From contig NW_023501042.1 in NCBI RefSeq assembly GCF_014066305.1, forward strand, positions 682,001-746,000: a stretch of 64,000 nt of DNA. Direction: 5' to 3'. The position numbers and the translations under genes are program-made. The notes under the pieces are model-generated. The model was not told the origin of the DNA and ran no database searches. It was given only the letters and a program-made list of their open reading frames with translations. This DNA comes from Letharia columbiana. Taxonomy: Eukaryota > Ascomycota > Lecanoromycetes > Lecanorales > Parmeliaceae. This document shows positions 22,585-35,491 of the stretch, piece after piece. The number at the start of each line of letters is the position of its first letter. Positions within the stretch are counted from its first letter, which is position 1.

Positions 22585-24093
22585 ATGGCCTCTGCGAACG
22601 GAACAGGTTTGGCCCCTCCGCCAGGAGTAACGCCGGATTTTACTAGTCCATTCACCCTGCAGCCATACCAGGCCCTTACAGTGGTCGCATGTATTATAGT
22701 GACCACGGTTATGGTGGCGGCTCGCTTATATACTGTAAGTAATTTCCCCAATCTTTTACTCCCTATTCCATACCTTGGTTTGAGTTGCCAGAACAGTTGC
22801 GGGAGTATATTGATTCCCGTAATTGTATGACTCAAATTTTGATCCTCAAAAGAAAATCATTGACTGGAGAACTTGCAGAAGATCTATGTCGTGAAAGCTC
22901 TGAAATGGGAAGATTGTTAGGAAGCCCCACAGGGAGTTCGAACCGGGAAAAGTGCCTTTGCTGACGTCGGCCAGATACGTGTGTTTTGGGTTGGGTAGAA
23001 TTGCCCTTTGCAAGCTTTTGTTGCTGGGTCTGCCCAGGCACGAGTCGCTAACCCGCCACTCCAGGCGAGCTTCATGGTCTTCCTGTCCATTGAATTCTCT
23101 ATTGGTAGGCACGGTGGCGGTACCCATCAATGGGACCTGTCATACAAAGATGTCCAGTACAATCGGCGAGTAAGTCCTCCAAATCTCGTATGCCTGTCTC
23201 ATGCGCAATAAGATTATCTGAATAGATCCTAGTACTCCAACTACGGAGACATAATCTACAGCCTGGCGTTGTTCTTCACAAAGCTCTCGATCATGCTGCT
23301 CATTCTCCGAATCTTCTGTTCAGTGCAGCGAGACGTAGGCTACCGGCTAACCCAATTCCTCATCGCGGTGAACGGCATCTTTTACATCGTTTACGCTTTC
23401 ATCCCCATCTTTCTGTGTTTTCCACGCAGCAAGATTTGGAGCCCGGAAGCAGCTGGGCACTGTCTCGACGTCAACGACCTGTATCTTGCCTCCGCCATTT
23501 TCAACGTACTTTCGGATATAGCGATGCTGAGCCTGCCAATCTATCTGATTTGGAACTTGCAAATGTCGACGCGGCGCAAGATCGGACTGTCTGCTATTTT
23601 CCTGACCGGCGGGCTGTGAGTCTGCCCTTGTTCAAATGGTTCGGCAGCTAATTTGATATCCCTTAGGGCCTGCATTGCCAGCATACTACGCTTGATCTAT
23701 CTCGTCCCCCTCACCCGCACCAAAGACTACACCTATACTAAGATCAAGTCTATTCTATGGGTGTAAGCGTATTTTCCAAATTTCAGCCTGTTTGTCTGCT
23801 GATCGAACAACAGAGACGCGGAGATCGCCTGCGGCCTGCTTTGCAGCTGCCTCGTCGTATTGCCTCGTCTCTATCAACACCTCAGCTCCGTCGCCCCGAA
23901 TGGCCGTAATGGCGGCTTGACGCACGGCATGGCCGATCAATCCACCAGGGTCAATGCCCCAAGTCGGAGATTGAGAAGTCAATGGGTTCATCTGGACGGA
24001 ATGGGTTCGCCCCAGAGTCCTACTCAGGCTCACAAAGTAGGGCGCAATGGTACCGACGAGGAAGCGCTTGAGAATGCGGTTGAAGGGTATTGA
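22585..24093 (+). CDS. rhodopsin-domain (PTH11-like) seven-helix membrane protein, 356 aa, seven exons
   Basis: Exons are 22585-22734, 22879-22915, 22975-22994, 23065-23169, 23233-23615, 23667-23762 and 23814-24093. All splices keep frame (1071 nt). The protein starts MASANGTGLAPPPGVTPDFT and has seven hydrophobic segments. Typical family marks are the KIYVVKALKWEDYTCVLGW region after helix 1, HQWDL, YSNYGDIIYSLALFFTKLSI, GHCLD, FNVLSDIAMLSLPIYLIW and ACIASILRLIYLV. The domain is widespread in filamentous ascomycetes. PTH11 itself is a surface sensor in a plant pathogen, but most relatives are uncharacterised, so a signalling role here is inference. The third exon is only 20 nt, and the sixth donor is GTAAGC at 23763. 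The tail from about residue 290 is hydrophilic and cytosolic. Confidence 0.85.
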
Positions 24094-24481
24094 AGGATAG
24101 AAGGGTGATGTTGAGAAAGGCTTTTCAGATCACTGGTAAGTGGAGTTTGGGAAAGATTATACGAGTTCAGGGATTCGGCGATATGCTCTGTCTCAGATAT
24201 GAGTCCTTCTACTTGTCGTGAAAAGGGTTTCCGATTTATTTGCGAACCTTGAATCTTAACAGCATGACCGTCTTATTCTCTGACCGTGCTTTATATCGGC
24301 TACGGTTCTCAAAGACATACAAGTCACGATACTCACTATCGCAGCTATCATCCATCACTGCTTGATACTTCCAGAGACCGCGATATCGATCCGGAAGATC
24401 GTCCGATCATTAAATAGGGCACCCAGATATAGGAAAGAAGTTGCGAGCGGATAGATAACCAGAACATCATCCACGACGCTC
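24094..24481. other. intergenic, nothing recognised
   Basis: 3' flank of the rhodopsin-domain gene and of the polyketide synthase relic. No ORF or repeat of note. Confidence 0.5.
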
Positions 24482-24990
24482 TCAAATCTCATTCCCCGGC
24501 TCCGCCCAGAACCCTTCACGCAACCCATTCTTCTTCATAACCCCATCTGCCAAGCCAACAATACTCCAACTCTCCAACAATTCCATCCTACCCATCGCAG
24601 CATCCGTCTCCCTCTCAGCCCAACCCCTCACCTCCACCGCAACCAACGAGTCCAAACCCAACGACACGACCGATGTCTCTCTGCTCATCTCCTCCGCCGG
24701 AACAATGAACACACCCTAGAACCCCCCAACCGGCGCGACTTGCCCAGCTTCGGCTCTTTCGTCGGCGCTTTCTTGAGCCCTGGCTTAGGAGTCAACAGCG
24801 TCGCCGCCGCCACTTCGTCCGAATCGCACCGCAGATGAGCAAAGCCCCCGTCGATCGCCGAATGAAAGGCCGGATTCTACGCTTCGCATTGCTCGAAGCT
24901 CAATCCGAGCACCCAACGATAGTCCGCATGTCTGTCCATCTCGGCCCTCGATGGCCAATTCCAAAAGCGCTAAGACGTCTGCTTTCGCCA
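24482..24990 (-). pseudogene. remnant of the C-terminal end (acyl-carrier domain) of a reducing polyketide synthase
   Basis: Reading leftwards from about 24985 there are three pieces in different frames. The first is VLALLELAIEGRDGQTCGLS. The second, AIDGGFAHLRCDSDE, is followed by LLTPKPGLKKAPTKEPKL. The third is an open 76-residue stretch with FIVPAEEMSRETSVVSLGLD followed by SLVAVEVRGW, ending at 24482. LGLDSLVAVE is the phosphopantetheine attachment site of a carrier protein, with the Ser in DSL, and the preceding pieces resemble the linker after the ketoreductase in highly reducing fungal synthases. The catalytic domains are absent from the window, so only about 500 bases of a gene normally over 7 kb remain. 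The product cannot be inferred. Confidence 0.65.
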
Positions 24991-27900
24991 GTGCTTACGT
25001 CGTCGCTTGAAATCGCGAGCCGAGCATGCCTCGCCTGACATTTTCGACCTCACTGCCTCTGGGCAGACCCGGTTGCTCTTTCTAACCCTCTGTGAATGTC
25101 ACCCCGACCACTTACGAACTTCGAAGATAGAGTCTCCGAGTCGCACAAGATATCTACGTAGGGCGCTTATTGTGCCACCAGGAGAGGTTGAGACAGTGTG
25201 TGTTGGTTCCTGGTCCAAACCCAGACCAGTTCCACTACCGCGGCGGATCAAAGCTCACTGAGCGCTCAATTACGCCTTCTTTCCCGGTGTCACAGCCGCC
25301 CTCCAGTTGCACCTCACTTAGCGGCATTATTTTTAGAGCTTTCGCTACTGCAAACAATAGCTCAACATACCTCTTTATTCTAGAAATCACAGTCACCAAT
25401 ACCCTCTTCCTTGCTTTAACAGCAATTTTGATCTCAGGCTTGCGGCCAACGTCCGAAACGTCAGCTTCACACATTGTCAACCGCGATGACAGAGGTCATC
25501 TTTTCAGTTACTACGAGTCCAAGATAGATAGAAAGAGCGTTTTGAGAATATTAGTGCCGATTAACGCCCCATCGGTCGCGTTGAGACCTATACCGCTAGT
25601 GTCCAGACGGTTCGGTCTGGAATGATATCTAGGCATCATCGGCCATTTATGTTGCTATTGACACAAAGTGAAATCCAGTCCATGTAATAATGAAGTGCAA
25701 ACTTACCAGGTGGTTATACTCAATACACGATCTCAATGAAAAGTCTAGGAGAGTGACGGATACGGATTTGCCGTCTACCGGGATGAATAAAAGCAACCCT
25801 CTGTTATGCTGACTTTGACGGTGGAGTCTCTGTTCCACAATGCCGCTAATCGGAATTCTTTTCGCTTGGCCGAAGAGATTGGCGAGACACACAGACGGCG
25901 GCAAGGTTCTTCCTGAAGACTTAACTTGAGCTGGGAAGATGGGAGATGTGGAAGGCGGAATTAAGGATGAGGAAATGCGAGTTGAGATGTCCTATCAGTG
26001 AAACGCACGAGTGAGCACGGACTTTCATCGAGCACGATCGATAGTACTCCGCTCAATCTCCAGGACTGCGCAAAGTCAACATCATCATTGGAAAGTCTTC
26101 AAAAATGACAGCAAAACTTATCGATTTCACAGGGCTTTCCTTCAAGAGTTAGTCATATGTACTAACATTGTACTAACTGGATCTGCGGATAATCTTTCTT
26201 TGTAGACGAAATCGTGGACTGCGTTATCGGTATTTTCACGAGGTAGGTGAGTATCTGAGGGGTTTCCTTCCCTTGCAATCAGCATTCAGTTTTGAGTAAG
26301 TCCGGCTCATTCACTCACTCTGGCTCGTCCTCTGTTCTCGATCACCCCGAATGATGCGAAGTTAGTCAACACCCACCCCCCCCCCCGCGGCCCCCCAAAA
26401 AGAAATCGAGCCGCTTCACCATCAACGGCGTTGATATCTCTGACCAACTCCATGGGCTGAAACACCGTACCTAACCCCGTTCAACGCTCCTTGCTCGAAC
26501 AGTCCGGATCAACTTGCCTTAGTGGACTGTAAGCCTTCCTATTTCCCCCAGACATAGCTACGTGTTACACGACACGAACGGGCGAAGAGATACCTGCCGC
26601 TTGATCAGCCACACCGTCTCCGCACCATCGAACCTCAACGACCCAGGCCCGACCAATCGTTCCGAACCTCACAGAGCTCTAATTCGCCTGCACCGCGTAC
26701 GAGCATCTCTACAAGACTTTCTCCAGCAGCATAGAAGAATCGGCGTAACGTGATGACGGATGAGCCGTCCATGGTGCAAGGGATGCTGTCCCAGTCAGAG
26801 GCGCGAGTACTCCCAGCAGACGAGTCGCACCTTCGACGATTTTCCGGCTCAATGAATGTCTCGTGAGAGCAGATAGGTGGTGTATAGCGGTAGGCACCTC
26901 GCATCTTACCCGTCTTTGCTATCAAGTGAAGAGAAGGGCGAGTCGATCCAACCGTTGCGCTACCCGGGTAGATGTGGCTTTGATCATACGGTCTGGATAC
27001 CAAAGCCCTGTCATCTGAGACGACCTCCGGACACGCTAATCCAAAATCTCCGACCACAGGTCGGCAGAAACTGCGTAAACATCTCATTTCAGTCCGTCGT
27101 CAACAGTAAGTACCCAGCAGGTATTCTAGTTGGCACCACAGCCATTCCAAATGCCACTCGGTGAGGCTCGTGTCGAAGCCGAGTGTGCTGCATCTTGAGC
27201 ATGTCGGCCCTGGCGTAGACGCAACGCGCGACGCCGGAGCAGGGAAGAGACGTGCGTACTGCGAGGGCTCTAGATAGGGTCCGCTGGAGGCAAAGTCCGC
27301 CCAGTACCACAAGGGCTCACTCGGTTCGAAGGACTGAGTGACAGCATCAGAACAGGGTCTTGATCGAAATCTTCGATGTGCTCTCTAGGGTCTGAAGCCG
27401 TATGCCCTGACTCGTATTGTTGTTCCCTAACCAGCTTGACGTTTTTACAGGACGTCTCTGGGGTGACTTGCAGAAGACACGCATTACGGTTGGGTCTTAT
27501 ACACCGAAGGTATGCCGCAACAGTTGATATCAGCGGCGTGTCTGAGAGAGATGAAGCACAAGAAGTCCTTGATATGGCCGATCTACTGCGAGCGATTGTC
27601 GCCAGTTCAGGAACTTGATTCCGCAATCGGCCCGTCTGTTGTCAATCATCAATGAGCAAGGCAGTCAAGGTGAACTGTATCTCACTTCATGCCTCATAAA
27701 TTGACTAGATAACGGTGATGGCCTGGAATATTGTCATTTGTTCTCAAAGAGGATCCTGCCTAGATTCGAAGGCAATAGCAGCGAAACACTCATTTTCAAT
27801 GGTAGAGACGAACAGTGTAGTCCCAAAAAGAAGAGGATGTCGATGATGACCGCTTGGCGGCAGAAGCCATAGAAGACTTCCCCCCACCCTCTCACTCACT

Positions 27901-28161
27901 CAGAACCTCGGACACATCTAGCGAGTGAGTTAGCTGAGCAGCGGTGAAGCGTCAAGCAACACCAGATCTCGGTGACGAATACTTTTCGCCCAAAAAGCAC
28001 TAAATTTCCTGAAATCTAAACAAGGCTAGAGTCCTCCCCACATTGCTCTCTGCAAGACCGCATTTCCTTTCCTTCCGCAGCCAACGCTGATCATGAATCA
28101 CAAATCGCTCGAGCACGTAGGGTGAGCACCTGAAACTCAACCAAACAATGCGGAAGCATCA
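24991..28161. other. 3.2 kb of probable decayed coding DNA without a nameable gene
   Basis: Many medium frames on both strands but none with a domain I recognise. One plausible spliced start is at about 26106: MTAKLIDFTGLSFK, then a GTTAGT intron with two TACTAAC branch points and a TTTGTAG acceptor at about 26207, then EIVDCVIGIFTR. No continuation could be followed. A C-rich run lies near 26372-26395. The sequence is not AT-biased, so it is not RIPed. Confidence 0.4.
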
Positions 28162-29171
28162 TTAACGCATGCCGGACCGCCCCACCTCGCCGCTCTGCTG
28201 AGCAATTTGCTGTTGCGCGGCGGCGACAGCGGCATTGACCAAGCCATGAATAGGGCCCTGCCTGCGACCTTGACGGCCACCAGGGTGAAAGATGGCGCCA
28301 TGCGAATTTCCCTTCCACGGGCGAGACATGATCGGACCACGCTGAGAAGCAGGGACCACGTTGGTTGTCCACCCGGTGACGAGGTAGATTAGAACCACGG
28401 CGAACTCCATGGCGACGGCCATGATGGCGAAGATGGCAACCGAACCCGTCAGGAGGTTGAATTCCTGGAAATGCGTCAGAGCGGCGAGGGTGGAGTAGAC
28501 GAGTCTGACGAGGATGAAGGGCAGCGCAAGGATCACCGCTAGGAGGAGCCGCTTTTCGCCGCTTGCGGCCTGGGAGAGCTTGAAACCGGTGAGGAGGCTA
28601 ATGAGGGTGAGGGCGACGTAGGCGAGGATGTAGAGGATGATGCCGACTTTGGAGGTGGATTGCACTTTGAAATTGTCACCTGAGCTGATGCTATTGCTGC
28701 CGCCGGCAATACTCAGGATTAGGCCGATGGTGATGAGGAGTTGGATTGTGCGGAAGTGGATGGCGCTGAGGGGGAAGGTGCTAGTTTTTTTGATTGAGTC
28801 GATGCTGTGAGAGTTCTATCAGTCTTTCGTGAAGGCGAAGGGTTTGGGGAAGGGGAAGAGGAAAGGGTTGTTTCTGGGTGAAGATATGATTACCATCGAG
28901 AAAGGAGTCCAAGTGTTGCTAGAAGCAGGGGCGAAATGCCCACAGAGTCCAGAATGATGGTGGCTTCGAATAAGCCTTGTGATTTGCTGTGGTAAGTAGC
29001 GAGCTGGCAGCACGCTCCTATGATACGGATAAGGCAGAGGATGAGTGTGAAGACCCAACCAGAGGAGCGGCCGAAGCCATGACGGTAGCAGATGTAGACT
29101 GCAATGAAGAAGGAGGGGAAGTAAAGAAACAATTCGAGGATGGAAATCCCACCACGAGCGTTAAACTTCAT
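28162..29171 (-). CDS. multi-pass membrane protein resembling the fungal DUF7702 family (306 aa, two exons)
   Basis: Exon 1 runs 29171-28894 and exon 2 28804-28162. The donor is GTAATC and the acceptor CTCACAG, with the splice in phase 2. The start MKFNARGGISILELFLYFPS is followed by FFIAVYICYRHGFGRSSGWV and FTLILCLIRIIGACCQLATY, then exon 2 with FPLSAIHFRTIQLLITIGLI. Seven hydrophobic helices are visible up to about residue 255, and then a basic, Gln/Gly-rich tail that probably faces the cytosol. The R-x-x-G-A/x-x-x-Q pattern in helix 3 and the LGI/GLxSR loop are what I associate with the fungal DUF7702 membrane family. No enzymatic residues are recognised and its role is unknown. Confidence 0.75.
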
Positions 29172-30009
29172 GGCTCTAAAGTGCAAGGTGATTCTGCAAG
29201 AAAGTCGAGTCAAGCGCAGTGCGATGAGGGACGATGAGGATGATAGCAGTGGGACGGAGGAGTTGGGAATACCAATCCTTTATAGTGCATGCTTGAGAGG
29301 ATTTTTTCAAGACACAGTGATTATCTTGGGATACTCATTGAAACATATCAATTCGCCTACCTGCGCATAACTACCTTGATGAGGCCATCATGTCGCCCAA
29401 TGGTCCTCATGCTCGAATATAACGATTTAAAACGAGCAGCATGCTCTTTTCGACGCATGGACATGTTAGTGAGAGACCCAGGCTCTTTTCTCAGAAGACA
29501 GCAAACAGCTGCGGTCTACATCGCCGCAGTCCCACGGATGCATCGTAAGGAGGATATGAGGTGAGACAACTGGAGGCGCGATGATTGTGATGCAGACACT
29601 GCCAAGCCGTCTAGCTTAATTAGGAATGCACCTCGCCGGTAATAAAACGATATATAAGCAAGCCAAGGGGCCAGTATCTATTCAACGACTGCTTCTGAGA
29701 TGGAGATGTGATTGTGTGGTCCTGCTTTGCTGCATGCTTACAGAGCCAACGCTTCGGAGCCGCCGCTTCGTGACTCATCTACGCAATGTTGCGTGCGAGA
29801 ATGACGTACGAGTACACATCAGAGAGGATTAGCAGTAGTAGTTCTTAAAAGATTGATTCAAAAGGTATTGCGCAGTGAACACAGAAGTCGAGTGGTCGAC
29901 ACCAAAAGTCCCCACAGCGCTGGAGTAGTACCAGCCCTAACCCTACACTACTCTCGAAAGGGGCACATTTCTGATACAATCCTATCTGCCGCCATACCCT
30001 GCCCGTCAA
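29172..30009. other. intergenic between the membrane-protein gene and LINE copy 2
   Basis: Promoter side of the minus-strand gene, then unremarkable sequence. No supported ORF. The LINE junction is at about 30010. Confidence 0.5.
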
Positions 30010-33000
30010 AACTTTCGCACAACGCTCATGCTATATTATTGAGTTATAGAAAGTAGATACACGTATTCAAAGTACTTAGTAAGGCCAGTACCTCTTCAAT
30101 TAGCTTTAGGGGACGCCCATATCCCTATAACCATGCCGAATAAAGCCAGCTAGCCTTAATAGGACTATAACAGCCACGATTTCAAGGAACACGCATTTAT
30201 ACTAAAGTTGTCGATGAACACTATACTAAAAATAATAGACGAAGGCTAAAAACCATTAATAGATGAAGTAGCTGCTACTTTTAAGGCGGCGGTAGCATTT
30301 ATAGAAAGAGCGAACGATAAATCTAAAATCTAGATAATCTTAGATGAAGTACGCAAACTAGCTATTAACTTAAGCAACCGAGATAGTAATATAAAGGAAA
30401 AGATTATACATATTAAGCATTAGACAGCTAGTCTGAAAAGTAATATATCAACAACTAGCTACGCCAGCGTACTAGGCCGATTCTCGATATCCTCCTCCAC
30501 TACCGAAGGAATTTCTATTATATTACTAACAATATCGAAATAAGACTAAATATTATATAATAAGCTAAATGAGATTATTATAAAGCTATAAGACGAGACA
30601 GCAAGTAAAGTATTAAAGAAAAAGACATCGAGCGAGATAACTACGATGATTAATAGATATATAAAGAGTATAAATATTATAAGAAAATCTATTAGAACGG
30701 CTAGAAGGCTAGCGAATAGCGATATATATATTATAGCTATAAATAAGAAGAAGGCGAATAAACTAAGAAAAAGTAAGGATTAAACTCTAAAGATAAGTAA
30801 CAGCGCGAGAGTAATTACTAAAACGTATAGCCTTCTACTTTATAGAGTAAGAATTAATATATTTAATATTAAAGATATAATTACGATAATTAAAAGAATT
30901 CAAAATGAGAATATTAATACGCTAAGCCTCGATATAGTATAGCTAGACTAGTTCAACGCGAATAAAGAGAATTATAATAAGAGTTTATTAATTATTAAAT
31001 TAATATCTCTAGAGAAAGAAAATAGAGTATTAAAAGAAGGCCTAGTTATCGGTTTAGAACTATATAGTTATTACGTCTATAACAAATAGTATAGATTAAA
31101 GTAATACTTCATATACTAGAAATACGATTACCTATCGACTATATGCCCTAAAAAGAATTACTTAGTATACGAGAAATGCTTAGAGGAGTATCATCATAAA
31201 GAATATATGGCCGATACTCGCAAATGCCCGGTTTGCGAGGGATTATATAAAGCTTAAAATAAGATATATATAGTAAAGAGAGGGAGATAGCGAGAATAAG
31301 AATGGCGAGATAATAGATTCCTTTATGATTTATAACAACGAAGGAGGCATCGATTAGCTATTAAATAAGCGATTAATCAAGTAATTACTTTTAGAATACG
31401 TCTAATCGTAGGCGAAATAAGAAATTTTTTTTAAGGCTGATATTTACGCGCGGTAGGCTAGTAGATAGAGGTAGGATAATTAGCAGAGGAGAAATTAGAG
31501 GGCCAGACCTCGAAAGAACTACTACACCGAATCTTTAGTCGAATAAAAGAAGATATACTTTTATATCATTAATAAGGGCCTTACTTAGAAATAGATCGCT
31601 CTTCAAAGTAGTAGATGAAGCTAAACGATATAAGAATAATATAGCGATAGAGGAAATTAATAATCTCGAGAACGATAGATAGCCCCTAAGTTAAAAGAGT
31701 GATAATAAGAGAATTATAATCTCCGTTAATGGGAATAAAAAGAGATATATTCGGTTTATCGATAACTAAGAAAAGGAGAATACTTAGAAAGGGGATATGA
31801 ATTCTATGAATTAGGCGGAGCGAGTAAGTAACACTAATAATAATATCGAGAAATAATAGTATATCTTAGTTAGCTATTAATACTATAATATAATATAAGG
31901 AAATTCAAAACGATTATAGTAGAACTCTTCGATAATAAAAAGATCTATAACATCGATATAGTAGCAATTTAGAAGCCCTGAAGAAACACTAATATAAATA
32001 CGTCGTATTATTTTCTAAAGGATAGATTTAACTTAATCTACCCCTATTATAATAATATATAAGTATACTTCTATATTAATAAGAGAATATCACTAAAGCA
32101 ATAATATCTATTATATTACTTACCGAACCTCTACACTCTTAATATCAAGTTCGAAAATAATAGAATTATACGTATATATAACATCTATAACCTCGACGAT
32201 TAATAAATAAACGGACTTGACGAATTATATAAGACGCTTACGAAGTCTAAGAATAACGAATAGATTATACTAGGCGACTTTAATCTTTACTATACAATAT
32301 AGAGGGAATCGAATACTCGTATTGATAAGAGAGTAGAAGAACTAATACTTATAGCGAAAGAATTCGCTATAAAATAAGCATTACTAATAGAAATAATAAT
32401 ATATAAAGAAAACTATTAAATAATAATAGATTTACTATTCGCTACTCTAGTATTAATAACAAATATCATTAACTATAATATCGGAAATAATTTTAAAAGC
32501 GGATTTAACTATCTTCTAATTCTTATAAAGCTTAAGCTGGCCGTAATAAAGTTAGCATCAACAATATACCGAAACTTTAACAAACTAAACGCCGAGGTTC
32601 TAAGAGAGATACTCGCTAAAGTTATAATATCGAAAGAGTATCTAATTAATCTCTAGAGGAATAGTAAAAACCTTATTAACGATAGTATTAATTATTAAGT
32701 AATAACTATTATTAACTCTATTTAAGCGGCTATAAAGGAGTTTACTTTAATTATCAAATTATCGCTATAGTCTAAATCGAGATTTACGCTAGAATATAAG
32801 AAAGTATAAAAGCGTTATAAATCGCTAAAAAGAAGCTAGAGAACAACGCTCTTAAAGAAAGTATAAGATAAATATAAAGTCGTTAAGAACTTTAAAAATA
32901 ACCTAATTAAAAGAACTATTAGAAAGGCGTTTAGAGAGTTCGTAATAGAGGTATATAAGTCGCCGTAAATAATATGAAAAAAGATTAAGTAGGCTAGAAA

Positions 33001-35487
33001 ACAACTTATAATATAGGCGTGTCTTTCTTCGCTATTTGATAAAGATAAATGAGAATATAACGAATCAGGCCCGAAGGCAGATCTTCTTATAAGAACATTC
33101 TTTCCACCACCGATATAGGCGAATTTAGATGATATTAGCGTCGATACGACGTACTTATAAACTTATCTAATAGGTACAATTACTATAAATAAGATAAGAA
33201 AGACTATAACGTAGATATCGTCAAAGAGAGTATCGAGGGAGACGCGATCCTTAATCTAATTCTTAAGGAGATCCTAAAGCCATTACTCTCTTATCTATAT
33301 AGAATATTTAATATATATATAACGAACGACTACTACTTAGAGTACTTTAGGATATTAATAATAATTATCCTTTCGAAGTCGAATAAAAACTACTTAATTT
33401 CTAAAGAATATCGGCTAATAGCTCTACTTAACACTATAGAAAAGATAATAAAATTTATTCTTACTAGAAGAATAGCGTATCTTGCGAAGATATATAAACT
33501 TCTACTAATCACATATATGGGAGGCCGTAGATTACGATTATATGAATATGGCATCCACTATCTTCTAGAAAGAATATATTAGACCTAGAACTCTAATAAA
33601 GTAACCACGATATTACTACTAGACATTTCAGGTATATATAATAAAGTCTCTTATTCTCGACTACTCTATAATCTTCGAAAGCGAAAAATCGATATAAGAG
33701 TAGTTAATTAGATAGAATTATTCTTATTTAATAGAATAATAATACTAAAAATAAGCGAATACTCCACATTAAAGACTTTCATAGCAATCGAAATTTCTTA
33801 AGAATCACCGCTATCGCCTATACTCTACCTCTTCTATAACTTAGATCTTATTAATAAATATAATAATCGCGCTGACTTAGAAACGATAGTTATCAACTTC
33901 ATAGATGATATAAATCTTCTAATAGTAAAAGACTCCACCGAGGAAAACTATAACGCACTTTATAAAATCCACGATTGAAGTTTATATAAAGTGGGCGTTA
34001 TAATATAAATCGAAGTTTGATCTCAATAAATATCAACTACTATACCTTGATAGAAAATAGAGATTTAGCTTAAATTATCTCCTATAACTTAATAAGAAAT
34101 AATATATTAAAGCGAGACGCTTTATTCGCTATCTAGGAGTCAAAATCGACTTTAAACTTCTATAAAACTATTATAATAAGAAGATTCGATCTAAAGCTAT
34201 TAAAAGTATTAGTATACTAGTAAGAATTATTAGATCGACGTAGGGTGGCAATTATAAGAGCATAAGACAGCTTTATTAGGCGGTAATTATTTTATAAATA
34301 ACATACTACTACTTAGCATAATATTAGCTCGAAGATACTATCGACTATAATAAAACTCACCTCTTATCGCTATAAAGGATTTAATCTCAGATAAAGAGGA
34401 AGATAACTAAAGCATTTAAGGCTATATTTATTCCAGCACTCGATATAGAAGTATACCTTCTATTAGTTAAATAATAGCTAGATAAGATTATCTCGAAAGC
34501 TATCTTATAAATCGCTATTAATTTAATATATAGCGAGATCATTAAATCACGTTTCGAGCGATAGAAGTTTAAAAGAAAATCTAAGAAGAATAGGAAACTG
34601 AGTCTACTAAAGCGATATACTAATAGATTCGAAAAACGATACGACGACATTAATAAGATTAAGAAACTACGCCCTTTCAGCGCCGCTTTTAACTAGAAAC
34701 CTCTTAAAACGATAATTCATAAGACTAAGAAAGCCGTTAAAGAATTAGCTAAAAGATCGATTAATAAGAAATATATAATAATATATATAGACGGTAGCGG
34801 GATTAATAAAAAGGTGAGAGTATTAGCGATATCGTTAGATATTAATTCTACTTTCAGTATCTATTTAGACTTAAGCGACTAATATACGATATACTCGGCG
34901 GAGTTATATAATATTCTTCAAGCTCTAACTATAGTAGCCATATATCAAATAAAGCTATAACTTAATAGAGTCATAGTGAATATAGATAATTAAGTATTAA
35001 TTCAGGCTATCGGAGACTCGGGTAAGTACTCAAGGCAGATCTATATAATATAGATAGTATAGATTATTAATTTGCTAAGGTATCTTAGGGTAGCAATAGA
35101 ATTACACTAAATTCCGACGTATATTAATATCGACGGTAATAAATGGGCGAATAGAGAGGCGAAGAAGGCTATTAGCTAGCGAGAGCGAGTGGTTTATAAT
35201 AAAAGAGTAAAGGTAAATACTAACGAAATAGCTTAATTGTTAGTTATACAGATAAGAATAATATCGATAATTAAGATAACTATTAGGAATCACGCGATAG
35301 AATAATAGACTATCAAATGGGCTAACGAGAAGCGAGGCGGTATTCTTAAAAGAATTTAATTAACATCGTCGAAATAAATATAACTTCTATATTCGAGAGT
35401 TAAGCGCGCTAAGACGTCGCTAATAATATAAATAAGGACTGAGAAAATAGATCTTAAGGCCTTTCTTTATAATCGATAAATATTAGA
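30010..35487 (+). mobile_element. Tad1-type LINE, copy 2: 3'-truncated and less RIPed
   Basis: The copy aligns by eye with the element at 9484 from its first base through the endonuclease, reverse transcriptase and RNase H regions. It then stops after CTTTCTTTATAATCGATAAA at about 35487, about 550 bases short of the 3' end. Broken translations are clearer than in copy 1: zinc-knuckle CPKKNYLVYEKC and KCPVCEG near 31145-31240, endonuclease GDFNL near 32272, the RT block ALLNTI near 33430 with FIDD at 33898-33909, and RNase H YIDGSG near 34785. Stops occur throughout, so it is dead. The first 300 bases retain many CpA/TpG sites, while inner regions are AT-saturated. Loss of the 3' end is unusual for LINEs, which normally truncate at 5', and implies a later deletion. 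Confidence 0.85.
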
Positions 35488-35491
35488 AACG

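Noticed and set aside
26372..26395. C-rich run as a regulatory motif
   Set aside because: Simple homopolymer in decayed DNA; no support for function.
29936..29950. CCCTAACCCTA resembling telomere repeats
   Set aside because: Fewer than two full repeat units and no array; chance.
34387..34650. Minus-strand 87-codon ORF
   Set aside because: Antisense to the RNase H side of LINE copy 2; AT-rich chance frame.
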